NCBI GenBank assembly: GCA_007132715.1
Contig: SLOE01000071.1
Span: forward strand, 1-39,622
DNA length: 39,622 nt
Direction of reading: 5' to 3'
DNA from: Bacteroidales bacterium
Lineage (GTDB): Bacteria > Bacteroidota > Bacteroidia > Bacteroidales > PUMT01
Positions 10,073-20,468 of this stretch are shown here, in pieces (the first letter of the stretch is position 1; every line of letters begins with the position of its first letter). Position numbers and translations under genes: made by a program. Under the pieces are notes generated by a model that saw only the letters and a program-made list of their open reading frames with translations, searched no databases and was not told the DNA's origin.

Positions 10073-11098
10073 TTGAGGCAAGCCCTTTTCAAAACCGCAA
10101 GGATCCTCCTGTTTTTTTCAGCCGGGATCTTCCTCCTTGTTTTGGCATTCAGGGATATAAGTCTGCAGGAACTCATTGAAGGATTGAGATCTGCCAATTA
10201 CCTCTGGGTACTCCTGTCACTCACTTTTGCATCGGCAGCCTTTATCAGCAGGACCTGCAGATGGATAATGCTGATCGAACCCCTGGGGTACAAACCCTCG
10301 GTTAAGAACACCTTCTATGCGCTGATGACAGGATACCTTGCCAACTTTATACTGCCGCGCCTCGGAGAGATAACCCGTTGCGGATCGCTGAACCGGACCG
10401 ACAGAATACCTGCCGACGCACTTCTGGGTACAGTAATAACAGAAAGAATTGCAGATCTTTTAATGCTCCTGCTGCTTGCTCTTGCGGTACTGCTTATCCA
10501 GATCGAATTCTTCGGCGACTTCTTCTTTAACAATATTGTCATTCCCCTTCATGGAAAAGCGTCGTCGATGCTGGACCTCTCCTGGCAATTCTACCTGTTT
10601 GCAGGTTCTTTCTTTGTGCTCCTGATAATTATATACCTTATTCTTGCCTCACGTCTTCGCCGGTTCAGCCTTTTTGCCAGGTCCGAAAAGATAGTCCGGC
10701 AGGTGGTTACAGGGATGATATCAGTATTCCGGATGGACAGGACAGGGGCATTCATCCTGCATACCCTGTTTATCTGGCTGATGTATTACCTTATGACCTG
10801 GGCTCTCTTTATGGCGCTGCCGGCAACGGCAGATCTCGGGACCGCAGCGGTGCTCTTCGTACTTGTGATCGGAGGCTTTGGAATGGCTGCCCCCGTCCAG
10901 GCAGGAATAGGTGCATATCACTGGATAGTCAGTGTAGGACTGGGCCTGTATGATATTTCAAGGGAAGAGGGGCTGGTCTTTGCAACTCTCTCTCATGAAT
11001 CACAGGCTCTGCTGATGATTGTGCTGGGCACCTTTTCGCTTTACATGGTTTATACAATAGCGCGAAAAAAAACAGTGACATGGACAGAACAGCGATAA
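10073..11098 (+). CDS. Lysylphosphatidylglycerol synthase TM-domain-like (UPF0104/YbhN-type) membrane protein
   Basis: Multiple TM segments, SRTCRWIMLIEPLGYKPSVKNTFYALMTGYLANFILPRLGEITRC motif; TTG start. Confidence 0.82.
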   Translation: MRQALFKTARILLFFSAGIFLLVLAFRDISLQELIEGLRSANYLWVLLSLTFASAAFISRTCRWIMLIEPLGYKPSVKNTFYALMTGYLANFILPRLGEITRCGSLNRTDRIPADALLGTVITERIADLLMLLLLALAVLLIQIEFFGDFFFNNIVIPLHGKASSMLDLSWQFYLFAGSFFVLLIIIYLILASRLRRFSLFARSEKIVRQVVTGMISVFRMDRTGAFILHTLFIWLMYYLMTWALFMALPATADLGTAAVLFVLVIGGFGMAAPVQAGIGAYHWIVSVGLGLYDISREEGLVFATLSHESQALLMIVLGTFSLYMVYTIARKKTVTWTEQR

Positions 11099-11568
11099 TA
11101 AAGTCCGCTATCCTGTCGGGCAAGGCCCTTGACAGGAAGCTTGCATACTGGAGATTCAAGGGTTACAGTATAGTATTCACCAACGGATGTTTTGACATTA
11201 TCCACAGGGGGCATGCCGAATATCTTGCCAGGGCCGCCGGAATGGGTGACGTATTGGTGGTGGGACTGAACACCGACCGGTCAGTGGGCGCCATCAAGGG
11301 TCCCGGACGGCCGCTGCAGGATGAGGAAAGCCGCTCTTTCCTGCTTGCATCCCTGTCATTTGTGTCGGCCGTGGTGCTGTTCGATGAAGACACGCCCATT
11401 GAGCTGATTCGCAGGGTAAAGCCAGCCGTGCTGGTGAAGGGCAGCGATTACAGCCGCGAAGAGATCGTTGGCCACGATATCGTGGCCGGATGGGGAGGCC
11501 GGGTCGAAACCATAAGCCTGGTTGAAGGCTATTCAACATCATCAATAATAGGCAGGATCAGCGGGTAG
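11080..11568 (+). CDS. rfaE2: RfaE2/HldE-C-like heptose-1-phosphate adenylyltransferase (cytidylyltransferase superfamily)
   Basis: VFTNGCFDIIHRGHAEYLARAAGMGDVLVVGLNTDRSVGAIKGPGRPL; VLVKGSDYSREEIVG. Confidence 0.88.
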   Translation: MDRTAIIKSAILSGKALDRKLAYWRFKGYSIVFTNGCFDIIHRGHAEYLARAAGMGDVLVVGLNTDRSVGAIKGPGRPLQDEESRSFLLASLSFVSAVVLFDEDTPIELIRRVKPAVLVKGSDYSREEIVGHDIVAGWGGRVETISLVEGYSTSSIIGRISG

Positions 11569-11595
11569 AATTATATAAACTACAACCATACCGTT

Positions 11596-12957
11596 ATGGC
11601 GAAAACAAAAACGACATATTTCTGCCGGAACTGCGGTGCTGAGTCGCCAAAATGGATAGGACGATGCCCCTCCTGTGCAGAATGGAACACCTATGTTGAA
11701 GAGGTTGTAACAGGGAAAACCGGCAGACCGGCAACGAAAAGAAAAAGTTCTGCCCCGCCGGTCCTCGTATCTGAGATAAAGGCTGAAGAGCAACCGCGGG
11801 TAAACACCCACAGCACTGAGCTTAACCGCGTGCTCGGCGGAGGTATAGTGCCGGGCTCGGTAATACTTATAGGCGGAGAACCCGGCATCGGCAAGTCAAC
11901 CCTGGCCCTGCAGATCGCACTCCAGATGCCGCAGATAACCACCCTTTACATTTCAGGCGAGGAGAGCAGCAGTCAGATCAAGCTGAGAGCCGACAGGCTT
12001 GGTCCGGGTAAAGGAAAATGCTATATCCTCTGCGAAACCAACCTCGAGGCGGTATTTGAGCAGCTTGAGAAGGTGGGACCCGGACTGGCAATTGTTGATT
12101 CCATACAGACGATGCAGTCTGATCTGCTGGACTCCCCGGCAGGCAGCGTATCGCAGATCAAGGAATGTGCGGCTGCACTGCTCAGGTATGCCAAGGAAAC
12201 AGGCACCCCGGTTGCACTCATCGGGCACATCACCAAGGAAGGTGGTCTTGCGGGCCCAAAGGTCCTCGAACACATTGTCGATGTTGTACTGCAGTTCGAG
12301 GGGGACCATAATCATCTCTACAGGGTGCTCCGTGCATCCAAAAACCGGTTCGGATCGACATCCGACCTGGGCCTTTACGAGATGAATGAAAGCGGACTTG
12401 CAGAGGTGAAAAACCCGTCTGAAATACTGATCAGCAGGCACGAAGACGACATGAGCGGCATTGCTATATCGGCCATGGTCGACGGGCACAGGCCTTTCCT
12501 CATCGAGATGCAGGCTCTGGTCAGCACAGCCGCCTACGGAACGCCCCAACGCTCCTCAACTGGATTTGACCTGCGGAGGCTCAGCATGCTGCTTGCCGTC
12601 CTCGAAAAGAGGGCCGGATTCAGGCTATCAGCCAAGGACGTATTCCTGAATGTTGCAGGGGGGCTTCGGGTGACCGACCCGGCGGCCGACCTGGCCGTGA
12701 TTGCAGCCATACTCTCATCCGACACCGACCTTCCGGTAAGACAGGATATATGCCTTGCAGGCGAAGTCGGACTTTCAGGTGAGATCCGTCCCGTCAGCCG
12801 GCTCGACCAGAGAATTACAGAGGCTGCGAAGATGGGTTTCAAAAAGATAATCATCTCTTCAGCCGGCAAGGTATCTCCCGCCGGCAGGAACGACATTGAC
12901 ATAGTGCGTGCCGGAAAAGTGGAACAGGTATTCAGAATGCTGTTCAGGCGCAAATAA
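11596..12957 (+). CDS. radA: DNA repair protein RadA
   Basis: Zn finger YFCRNCGAESPKWIGRCPSC, Walker A GGEPGIGKSTL, KNRFGSTSDLGLYEM (KNRFG motif). Confidence 0.97.
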   Translation: MAKTKTTYFCRNCGAESPKWIGRCPSCAEWNTYVEEVVTGKTGRPATKRKSSAPPVLVSEIKAEEQPRVNTHSTELNRVLGGGIVPGSVILIGGEPGIGKSTLALQIALQMPQITTLYISGEESSSQIKLRADRLGPGKGKCYILCETNLEAVFEQLEKVGPGLAIVDSIQTMQSDLLDSPAGSVSQIKECAAALLRYAKETGTPVALIGHITKEGGLAGPKVLEHIVDVVLQFEGDHNHLYRVLRASKNRFGSTSDLGLYEMNESGLAEVKNPSEILISRHEDDMSGIAISAMVDGHRPFLIEMQALVSTAAYGTPQRSSTGFDLRRLSMLLAVLEKRAGFRLSAKDVFLNVAGGLRVTDPAADLAVIAAILSSDTDLPVRQDICLAGEVGLSGEIRPVSRLDQRITEAAKMGFKKIIISSAGKVSPAGRNDIDIVRAGKVEQVFRMLFRRK

Positions 12958-13055
12958 GAACCTACCGGGGCGGCTACCGCAAATGAGAGCCTCCCGGGAC
13001 AGTTGCCATGAATTTTTCGCAGGAGCCTGCCCACCCGGTTGACCAGGCAGACCGG

Positions 13056-15419
13056 CTAGTAGTAAAAATCGTCGTAACGCGTTACCGGAGTTGAACGGAA
13101 CACCCTGTTGCAATCGAGGTTTATGCTGAACCCGGGTGGCACTTCAAACTCATCTTCCTGCGTTATCCCGAGCGATTCGTCGGCGTAAACCTTCTCCATG
13201 AACATGGCGAATATGGGCAGTGCCATGTTGGCACCCTGTCCCATTGATATATTATTGAACCTTATACCACGGTCCTCTCCCCCGGTCCACGCCCCGGCAA
13301 CAAGCTGCGGCACAATTCCTATGAACCAGCCGTCGGAGAAACGCTGGGTGGTGCCGGTCTTGCCCGCCATTTCGCCGCTGAACCCGTACCTGAATCTCAG
13401 TCTGCGGCCGGTGCCTTCATTGACAACCGACTGGAGCAAGTTGATCATAAGGTAGGCCGCCTCCTCCGATATAGCCTCCTCAACACGGGGCTGGAATTCG
13501 GCTATCACATTACCGTGCCGGTCCTCTATGCGCGTCACCATGACCGGAAAATTATATATACCCTGGTTTGCATAGGTGGAAAACGCCGAGACCATCTCGT
13601 AAAGGGTAATGTCTGATGTACCCATGAACACCGACTGCACCGGGTCGATGGGGCTGTGTACTCCCATCTTCCTGGCCACATCAATGACCGCCGGAGGATT
13701 GAACCGTTTCATAAGCCAGGCGGATATCTGGTTGACAGAGTTTGCCAGCCCCCATTTCAAAGTGACCATCTGTCCGTCATAATCAGTTGGTCCTGAATTC
13801 CTGGGGGTCCAGACCGAGTCATTTACCACGAATGACTGGGGTATGTTAGGAATCATTTCACAGGGCTCGTGACCCTCCTGCATGGCCAGTGTATAGAGGA
13901 ACGGCTTGAATATGGAGCCGACCTGGTTCCTGCCAAGGCTTACATGGTCATATTTGAAATGGGTATAATCGGGACCACCCACATATGCCCTTACATGACC
14001 CCTGGAAGGGTCCATCGCCATAAAACCCGACCGGAGGAATTTTTTGTAATACCAAATGGAATCGATCGGCGTCATTATGGTGTCTATCTCCCCTTCCCAT
14101 GAAAATATGCTCATCCTGGCAGGTGTATTGAATATCTTCATGATTGAATCATGGGGCACCCCTGCCCAGTTAAGCCGCCGGTACCTTTCAGTGTTCCTCA
14201 TGGTACGTTCAATATTCGCTTCCACCTGCTCAGGGGCAAGGTCATCCGAAAAGGGGTTTCTCTCATAGCTCCTGCGGATCACGTCGAAATCCTTCTGCAG
14301 GTCTTTCCCAAGGTGCTCTTCGAGCGCCTCCTCGGCATACCTCTGCATACGTGAATCAATGGTTGTAAAGATCCGCAGTCCGTCACGGTAGAGGTTATAG
14401 TTGGTACCGTCAGGTTTGTAGTTCTTGTTCACCCACCCGTAAAGCGGGTTGTTGGCCCATTCAATCGAATCCATCCTGAACCTGTCATAGAAAAGGTAGC
14501 TCTCGCGCCTTGGCTCATTTGCCCTCAGAATGGTTCGCAGCCTCTCCCTGAAGTGCCGTGCAGGTCCCACTGTATGGTCCTGCACCAGGTAATTAAGCTG
14601 TATCGGCAGCGCCGCAAGTGAATCAAACTCGCTGGTGGAAATGAAATCGTACCGGTGGAGTTGCCTGAGAACCACATTCCGCCGGTTGAGGGCGCGTTCG
14701 GGGTTGCGGACCGGGCTGTACCAGGTGGGCGCCTTGAGAACCCCTATCAGCAGGGCAGCCTCTTCAACCATAAGCGAGTCGGGTGTCGTATTGAAAAACG
14801 TGCGGGCGGCTGTTTTGATGCCGTAGGAATGACTGCCGAAGTCAACGGTATTGAGGTACATTACGATGATCTCATCCTTGGTGTAGTTCCTCTCCAGCTT
14901 GACAGCAGTTACCCACTCCTTGAACTTGGTGATACCCAGGTTTACCTTTCTGCTTATCCCGAAGCGGTATGATGTGGTATCGCGGGGGAACAGGTTCTTT
15001 GCCAGCTGCTGTGTGATGGTACTTCCGCCTCCCGCATCCTGCCTGAGCAGAATTGATTTTATCCCCACACGTGCAAGTCCCCGCGCATCGACCCCGGCAT
15101 GCCTGCGAAACCTGATATCCTCAGTGGCAAGAAGCGAATTCACAATATTCTCCGACAGCTCGTCAAATTCGACATATATCCGGTTTTGCAGGTAGTAGTT
15201 GCCAAGCAGCTCCCCATCGGCCGAAAAGACCTGTGAGGCTATGTTGTTCTGCGGATTCTCCAGATCCTCGAACGTGGGCATGAACCCCATTCTGCCCGCG
15301 GCAATAAGGGTGAATATTGTTACCAGCGTAATAAAAGGCACCAGGAACAATCCCCAGAGCACCGCCAGGTAGAGCCTGAACCTTTTTTTATCAGTTTTGT
15401 TCTTATCTTGTTTTTCCAT
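13056..15419 (-). CDS. Penicillin-binding protein 1A, bifunctional transglycosylase/transpeptidase
   Basis: GT51 motif EDIRFRRHAGVDARGLARV, GGGSTITQQLAKNLF; transpeptidase QVGSIFKPFLY (SxxK region) and AGKTGTTQRFSDGWFIG. Confidence 0.94.
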   Translation of the reverse strand: MEKQDKNKTDKKRFRLYLAVLWGLFLVPFITLVTIFTLIAAGRMGFMPTFEDLENPQNNIASQVFSADGELLGNYYLQNRIYVEFDELSENIVNSLLATEDIRFRRHAGVDARGLARVGIKSILLRQDAGGGSTITQQLAKNLFPRDTTSYRFGISRKVNLGITKFKEWVTAVKLERNYTKDEIIVMYLNTVDFGSHSYGIKTAARTFFNTTPDSLMVEEAALLIGVLKAPTWYSPVRNPERALNRRNVVLRQLHRYDFISTSEFDSLAALPIQLNYLVQDHTVGPARHFRERLRTILRANEPRRESYLFYDRFRMDSIEWANNPLYGWVNKNYKPDGTNYNLYRDGLRIFTTIDSRMQRYAEEALEEHLGKDLQKDFDVIRRSYERNPFSDDLAPEQVEANIERTMRNTERYRRLNWAGVPHDSIMKIFNTPARMSIFSWEGEIDTIMTPIDSIWYYKKFLRSGFMAMDPSRGHVRAYVGGPDYTHFKYDHVSLGRNQVGSIFKPFLYTLAMQEGHEPCEMIPNIPQSFVVNDSVWTPRNSGPTDYDGQMVTLKWGLANSVNQISAWLMKRFNPPAVIDVARKMGVHSPIDPVQSVFMGTSDITLYEMVSAFSTYANQGIYNFPVMVTRIEDRHGNVIAEFQPRVEEAISEEAAYLMINLLQSVVNEGTGRRLRFRYGFSGEMAGKTGTTQRFSDGWFIGIVPQLVAGAWTGGEDRGIRFNNISMGQGANMALPIFAMFMEKVYADESLGITQEDEFEVPPGFSINLDCNRVFRSTPVTRYDDFYY

Positions 15420-15530
15420 AATATTAGAGGCAACTGTGATCCCCTGCCGCCGGCCGGGGGTTAACGGGCCTTTGGATAATGCTGTATATATCAGTCAGGG
15501 TACAAAAATAGTAAATAATATTCACTAAAA

Positions 15531-15563
15531 TTTTGACGTTACAAAGCCAAATGCTTTACTTTG
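15531..15563 (+). promoter_or_regulatory. Putative Bacteroidota-type promoter for topA
   Basis: TTTTG (15531-15535), 20-nt spacer, TTACTTTG (15556-15563), close to the TTTG / TAnnTTTG consensus; 35 nt before the topA ATG. Confidence 0.45.
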
Positions 15564-15597
15564 TGCGGTTTTATTATGTTTTTTTAAGTGTAACAAA

Positions 15598-17922
15598 ATG
15601 GCAGCCAATCTGGTAATAGTTGAATCACCCGCGAAGGCGAAAACCATAGAGAAGTTTCTGGGAAAAGATTTCTCGGTAAAGTCGAGTTTCGGACATATAC
15701 GGGATCTTTCCAAAAAAAACTTCGGTATCGATATTGAAAACGGATTCGAACCCCAATACATTATACCCGACGAAAAAAAGAAAGTGGTTACCGAGCTCCG
15801 TCAAAGCGCAGCCAAAGCAAGTACGGTATGGCTGGCATCTGACGAGGACAGGGAAGGGGAAGCGATAGCCTGGCACCTTATGGAGGTATTGGGGCTGAAA
15901 CCTGAGAAGGTAAAGCGAATAGTATTCCACGAGATAACAAAAGAAGCCATCCTCAAAGCCATCGAAAATCCCAGGCCGGTAAAGATGGAGCTCGTAAATG
16001 CGCAGCAGGCCAGGAGAGTGCTCGACCGGCTGGTGGGCTTCGAGCTTTCACCCGTGTTGTGGAAAAAGGTGAAGCCTGCTCTCTCTGCAGGGAGGGTGCA
16101 GTCGGTGGCCGTTCGCCTGCTTGTAGAGCGCGAACGGGAGATCCTTGCCTTCAAACAATCATCCTCATACAGGATTACCGCCCTCTTTGAAGTTGCCGGA
16201 GCAGGCAGCGAGACCTCAAAATTCAGGGCCGAACTGCCCAAAAGGTTCCGCACCAATAAAGAGGCGATGGAATTCCTTGAAAAGTGCAGGGAAGCTGTAT
16301 ATACCATAACCGATATCAGCACAAAACCGCTGAAGAAATCACCATCCCCTCCTTTCACTACCTCCACGCTCCAGCAGGAGGCCGGAAGGAAGCTGGGCTT
16401 TTCGGTGTCTCAGACCATGACACTGGCGCAAAGGCTTTACGAGGCAGGAAAGATAACTTATATGAGGACCGACTCCGTTAACCTGTCCGCCTCTGCCCTT
16501 GCATCAGCGGCCGGTGTCATTAAATCGGAGTATGGAGATAGATACCTGAAAATACGCAAGTACAAGACAAAAACAAGGGGGGCCCAGGAGGCCCATGAAG
16601 CCATCAGGCCTACCTACCTTGAAAAAAGGAATGAGGGCGCCAACAGTGCAGAGCAAAGACTGTACGAGCTGATATGGAAAAGAACGGTGGCTTCTCAGAT
16701 GAGCGACGCTCAGTTTGAAAAAACAAATGTTACTGTAGATATATCCACCGCAACCGATAATTTTACCGCAAGCGGAGAGGTGCTCAAGTTTGAAGGGTTT
16801 TTAAGGGTATATGTCGAATCGACCGACGATGAGCAGGAAGAGAACGGGGCTTCATTACTGCCTCCACTGAAAAAGGGTGATAACCCGAATGCCCTGGAAA
16901 TAACGGCAACCGAGCGGTTCACCCAGCATCCGCCAAGATACACCGAAGCAAGCCTCGTCCGTAAGCTCGAGGAGCTGGGCATAGGCCGCCCCTCAACCTA
17001 CGCCCCCACTATTTCGACCATCCAGAACAGGGGTTATGTCGTAAAGGAGGACAGGCAGGGCAGAGAGCGCAGCTACAACATATTAAGTATGGATTCCTCC
17101 GGAAATATAAGCCAGAATAAACGCACCGAGACGGCGGGCAGGGAAAAGGCCAAACTTTTCCCGAATGATATCGGCATGGTGGTCAACGATTTTCTGGTAG
17201 ACAATTTCAAAGACATACTGGACTACAATTTTACAGCCACCGTTGAGCAGGAGTTTGACCATATAGCAGAGGGAAAACTCTCATGGCCTGAGATGATAGG
17301 CAAATTTTACGCCCCATTCCACAAAAAAGTGGAACATACCCTTGAAACGACTGAAAGGCGGCAGGGTGAACGGTTGCTGGGAGTTGACCCCCAAAGTGGT
17401 AAGAACGTTTATGTAAAGATCGGCAGGTTCGGTCCCATGGCACAGATCGGCGAGACCGGCGACGATGAGAAACCAAGGTTTGCCTCGCTGAGGAAGGAAC
17501 AACGGCTGGAGACCATCACGCTTGAGGAGGCGCTTGAATTGTTTACGCTTCCGCGGAAGCTCGGGAAATACGAAGATAAGGAGGTTGTATCAGGCATCGG
17601 GCGCTTCGGTCCCTATATCAGGCATGACAACAAGTTCGTATCGCTTAAAAAAGATATTGACAGTCCCTGGTCCGTTGATCTTGACAGGGCGGTCGAGCTT
17701 ATAGAAGAGAAGAGAAAGGCTGATCGCGAGAAGATAATAAGAATATTTGACGAGCCTGAAGGCCTGTCAATCCTGAACGGCAGGTGGGGACCCTATATAT
17801 CTTACGAAAAGAAGAACTACCGTATTCCCAAAAACATTGACCCGGCCGGCCTTGACAGTGAGGCTTGTATGAAGATTATTAAAAACCAGAGTGATAAGGC
17901 CACCAAAAAGAAAAAAAAATAA
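15598..17922 (+). CDS. topA: DNA topoisomerase I
   Basis: MAANLVIVESPAKAKTIEKFLG, TWLASDEDREGEAIAWHL-type Toprim motif, GKITYMRTDSVNLS active-site tyrosine region, C-terminal topo repeats. Confidence 0.97.
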   Translation: MAANLVIVESPAKAKTIEKFLGKDFSVKSSFGHIRDLSKKNFGIDIENGFEPQYIIPDEKKKVVTELRQSAAKASTVWLASDEDREGEAIAWHLMEVLGLKPEKVKRIVFHEITKEAILKAIENPRPVKMELVNAQQARRVLDRLVGFELSPVLWKKVKPALSAGRVQSVAVRLLVEREREILAFKQSSSYRITALFEVAGAGSETSKFRAELPKRFRTNKEAMEFLEKCREAVYTITDISTKPLKKSPSPPFTTSTLQQEAGRKLGFSVSQTMTLAQRLYEAGKITYMRTDSVNLSASALASAAGVIKSEYGDRYLKIRKYKTKTRGAQEAHEAIRPTYLEKRNEGANSAEQRLYELIWKRTVASQMSDAQFEKTNVTVDISTATDNFTASGEVLKFEGFLRVYVESTDDEQEENGASLLPPLKKGDNPNALEITATERFTQHPPRYTEASLVRKLEELGIGRPSTYAPTISTIQNRGYVVKEDRQGRERSYNILSMDSSGNISQNKRTETAGREKAKLFPNDIGMVVNDFLVDNFKDILDYNFTATVEQEFDHIAEGKLSWPEMIGKFYAPFHKKVEHTLETTERRQGERLLGVDPQSGKNVYVKIGRFGPMAQIGETGDDEKPRFASLRKEQRLETITLEEALELFTLPRKLGKYEDKEVVSGIGRFGPYIRHDNKFVSLKKDIDSPWSVDLDRAVELIEEKRKADREKIIRIFDEPEGLSILNGRWGPYISYEKKNYRIPKNIDPAGLDSEACMKIIKNQSDKATKKKKK

Positions 17923-17928
17923 ACTGAC

Positions 17929-19089
17929 ATGGAACTGGCCGATTATTTTGATCCCGTCGTTGAAATAGAAGACTACAGGCTTGGCGAGAGCAGCGTTTTC
18001 GGAACCGGAATACAGGCAAACAGGCCCGGGGGAAAATTCCCCGGATGGGATAAAGCCGATATAGCGATAATAGGCATCTCCGAATACCGCGGCAGTCACC
18101 GCGACAACTGCAGCAAGGCTGCCGACCGGGCAAGGGAATGCCTCTACAACCTCTCCAGGCCGTCTGAAAAGATGAAGATAGCCGACCTTGGCAACCTCAG
18201 ATCAGGCAAGACCTATAATGACAGCCTCGCGGCAGTAGCCGATATCGCTTCAGCCCTTACAGCAGAAAAGACCATTCCCCTGCTGATCGGGGGATCGTCC
18301 GACATAGCAGTGGCGCTGTTCAGGGCATTCGAGAAGAACAAAAAGGTGATCAACCTTACTTCGGTCGACAGCCGGCCCGGCATGGCGTCCGACCATTTTC
18401 CCGATGCACCTCCCGTTCAGTCCTGGCTGGCCGGTATAATTTCGTCAAAGTCAAAGTACCTGTTCAACTATACCAGCATAGGATACCAGTCCTACTTCAC
18501 CGGTGCCCTGGAGAAAAGGCTTCTCGATGACCTTATGTTTGACGGGATGCGACTCGGACTGGTACGGGCGAACCTGAAAGAGGCCGAGCCGGTGATCCGC
18601 GACACCGACCTGCTGGTAATGAGCATGTCGGCAGTCCGCCAGGCCGATGCTCCCGCGGCACTGTTCCCTTCACCAAACGGGTTACATGGTGAGGAGATAT
18701 GCCAGCTTGCCTGGTATGCAGGTAAAAGCGAAAAGCTCTCGGCCCTGGCAATAACGAACTGGTTCGGCGGCTACGACGTTAGGGACCATACCGCACGGCA
18801 GGCAGCACAGATGGCCTGGTATTTCGCAGACGGATTTTACAGGAGGGATGGCGAATACCCGTTCACCCCCTCGGCCGACTGCACCAAATTCATTGTCAAC
18901 CTTACAGATACCGGTAGCGAAATAGTATTTTATAAAAGCAACAAAAGCGACCGGTGGTGGATGGAGGTGCCGTCGTCAAAACTGCCCAAAAGCCTTATGG
19001 TCGCCTGCTCATACGAGGATTACCAGCGGGCCTGCCACCAGGAGGTGCCCGAAAGGTGGTGGCAGAACTTCAGGAAGGTTAACCACTGA
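17929..19089 (+). CDS. Arginase/agmatinase/formimidoylglutamase-family protein with degenerate metal site
   Basis: Ureohydrolase-like layout (IAIIGISEYRGS, IADLGNLRSGKTYNDS, PLLIGGSSDIAVALFRAF); position after topA. Confidence 0.72.
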   Translation: MELADYFDPVVEIEDYRLGESSVFGTGIQANRPGGKFPGWDKADIAIIGISEYRGSHRDNCSKAADRARECLYNLSRPSEKMKIADLGNLRSGKTYNDSLAAVADIASALTAEKTIPLLIGGSSDIAVALFRAFEKNKKVINLTSVDSRPGMASDHFPDAPPVQSWLAGIISSKSKYLFNYTSIGYQSYFTGALEKRLLDDLMFDGMRLGLVRANLKEAEPVIRDTDLLVMSMSAVRQADAPAALFPSPNGLHGEEICQLAWYAGKSEKLSALAITNWFGGYDVRDHTARQAAQMAWYFADGFYRRDGEYPFTPSADCTKFIVNLTDTGSEIVFYKSNKSDRWWMEVPSSKLPKSLMVACSYEDYQRACHQEVPERWWQNFRKVNH

Positions 19090-19285
19090 TTTGAATAAAC
19101 TTCATCAATACGGTCCGCATATACAGTAATGCAGGAAGCCAGTATACGCGAATGATTCGCAACCGGGGCCCCGGGAAAAAGCAAATTTGTAAAAATATCC
19201 TGATTTTTTTCCCTTCTGAGGAAACATTATCTGCATCACTTCAGTATAAGTATCAACATTCAGAAATGCCGGGCTATGTTAATTA

Positions 19286-19314
19286 TTTGTGTGAAATAGT
19301 TTTTTTTATTTTCT
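19286..19314 (+). promoter_or_regulatory. Putative Bacteroidota-type promoter for the PorP/SprF-like gene
   Basis: TTTG (19286-19289), 17-nt spacer, TATTTTCT (19307-19314). Confidence 0.25.
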
Positions 19315-19368
19315 TTACAATCAACATTTAAAAAACTGAACATTTCTTAACAGAGGCATCCGGCAGGT

Positions 19369-20316
19369 ATGAAGAGAATTTTTGGTCTGATCATTTTTAT
19401 TTTGACGGCATCCCCGGGCAACGCGCAACAGGATCCGCAGTTCAGCCAGAGTATGTTTAATATTATGATGTTCAATCCCGGATACGTAGGCAGCAAGAAT
19501 GCGATCTGTGCAACGGCAGTCAACCGGCAGCAGTGGGTCGGATTCGGCGACGGTGCGCCGGTTTCATCGCTCTTTACTGTCAATTCGCCTTTCAGGCTTT
19601 TCGGGGCCGACCACGGGGCGGGGCTCCATATACTTAATGACGAGGCAGGTTTTGAGACCAACCTGAGCATCAACGCCTCCTATGCCCTGAGAATGAACCT
19701 GGGCAACGGCAAGCTGGGTATAGGGTTCGGACTGGGAGTTATAAATACATCGCTTGACGCGGACTGGTTTGTGCCGGCCGGCGATGATTTCACCACTCCT
19801 TCGGCCGACCCTTCAATCCCTGCAGGTAACGAGACAGTATTGACAGTTGATTTTTCCGGGGGACTGTTCTACTATGACGGCGATCTTTACGTTGGTATCT
19901 CCTCGACACACATAAACGAGCCGGCGGTTGAGTATACCCAAAGCGCCCGTCCGTTCAAGAGCAGGCACTACTACCTTACCGCAGGGTACAGCCTGCCGAT
20001 GAGGAACCCCTCAGTCAGCGCACTCCCGGCCGTTCTTCTGCAGACCGACGGGGCGATAGCCCAGCTTAACATAGGGGCCATAATTGACTACGAAAGCAGG
20101 CTGTGGGGAGGTCTTTTTTACCGTCATGGTGCTGCAATAGTCGGAATAGCAGGGATCGAGCTGTTCAATGGCATAAACATAGGTTATTCATACGATTTTT
20201 CAACAACAGCAATAATGAGACACAACAAGGGTTCTCATGAATTCATGCTGAGATACTGTTTCGACCTTGATATGGACAGGACACCACAAAGGTACAGAAG
20301 CATAAGAATTTTGTAG
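19369..20316 (+). CDS. PorP/SprF-family type IX secretion system membrane protein
   Basis: Signal peptide then QQDPQFSQSMFNIMMFNPGYVGSKNAICATAVNRQQWVGF; RPFKSRHYYLTAGYSLPM; lies upstream of gldKLMN. Confidence 0.92.
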   Translation: MKRIFGLIIFILTASPGNAQQDPQFSQSMFNIMMFNPGYVGSKNAICATAVNRQQWVGFGDGAPVSSLFTVNSPFRLFGADHGAGLHILNDEAGFETNLSINASYALRMNLGNGKLGIGFGLGVINTSLDADWFVPAGDDFTTPSADPSIPAGNETVLTVDFSGGLFYYDGDLYVGISSTHINEPAVEYTQSARPFKSRHYYLTAGYSLPMRNPSVSALPAVLLQTDGAIAQLNIGAIIDYESRLWGGLFYRHGAAIVGIAGIELFNGINIGYSYDFSTTAIMRHNKGSHEFMLRYCFDLDMDRTPQRYRSIRIL

Positions 20317-20468
20317 AAAAAGATTAATTAGTGTTGGATAATTAAAAAAAAAAGAGAAATTTGCATAAGATGAGTTTTCTGACCATTCTTTAAATTGTTA
20401 AACACGAAAAGGTTCGTCAGCAAGACAATCCAGTATGCGACTAATATAATAAGTAAAATATAAGTAAG

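Noticed and set aside
11953-12549. 198-aa antisense ORF opposite radA
   Set aside because: Fully inside radA with no recognisable motif.
12958-13055. Bidirectional terminator in the radA/PBP1A convergent gap
   Set aside because: No stable hairpin with T-tract seen by eye.
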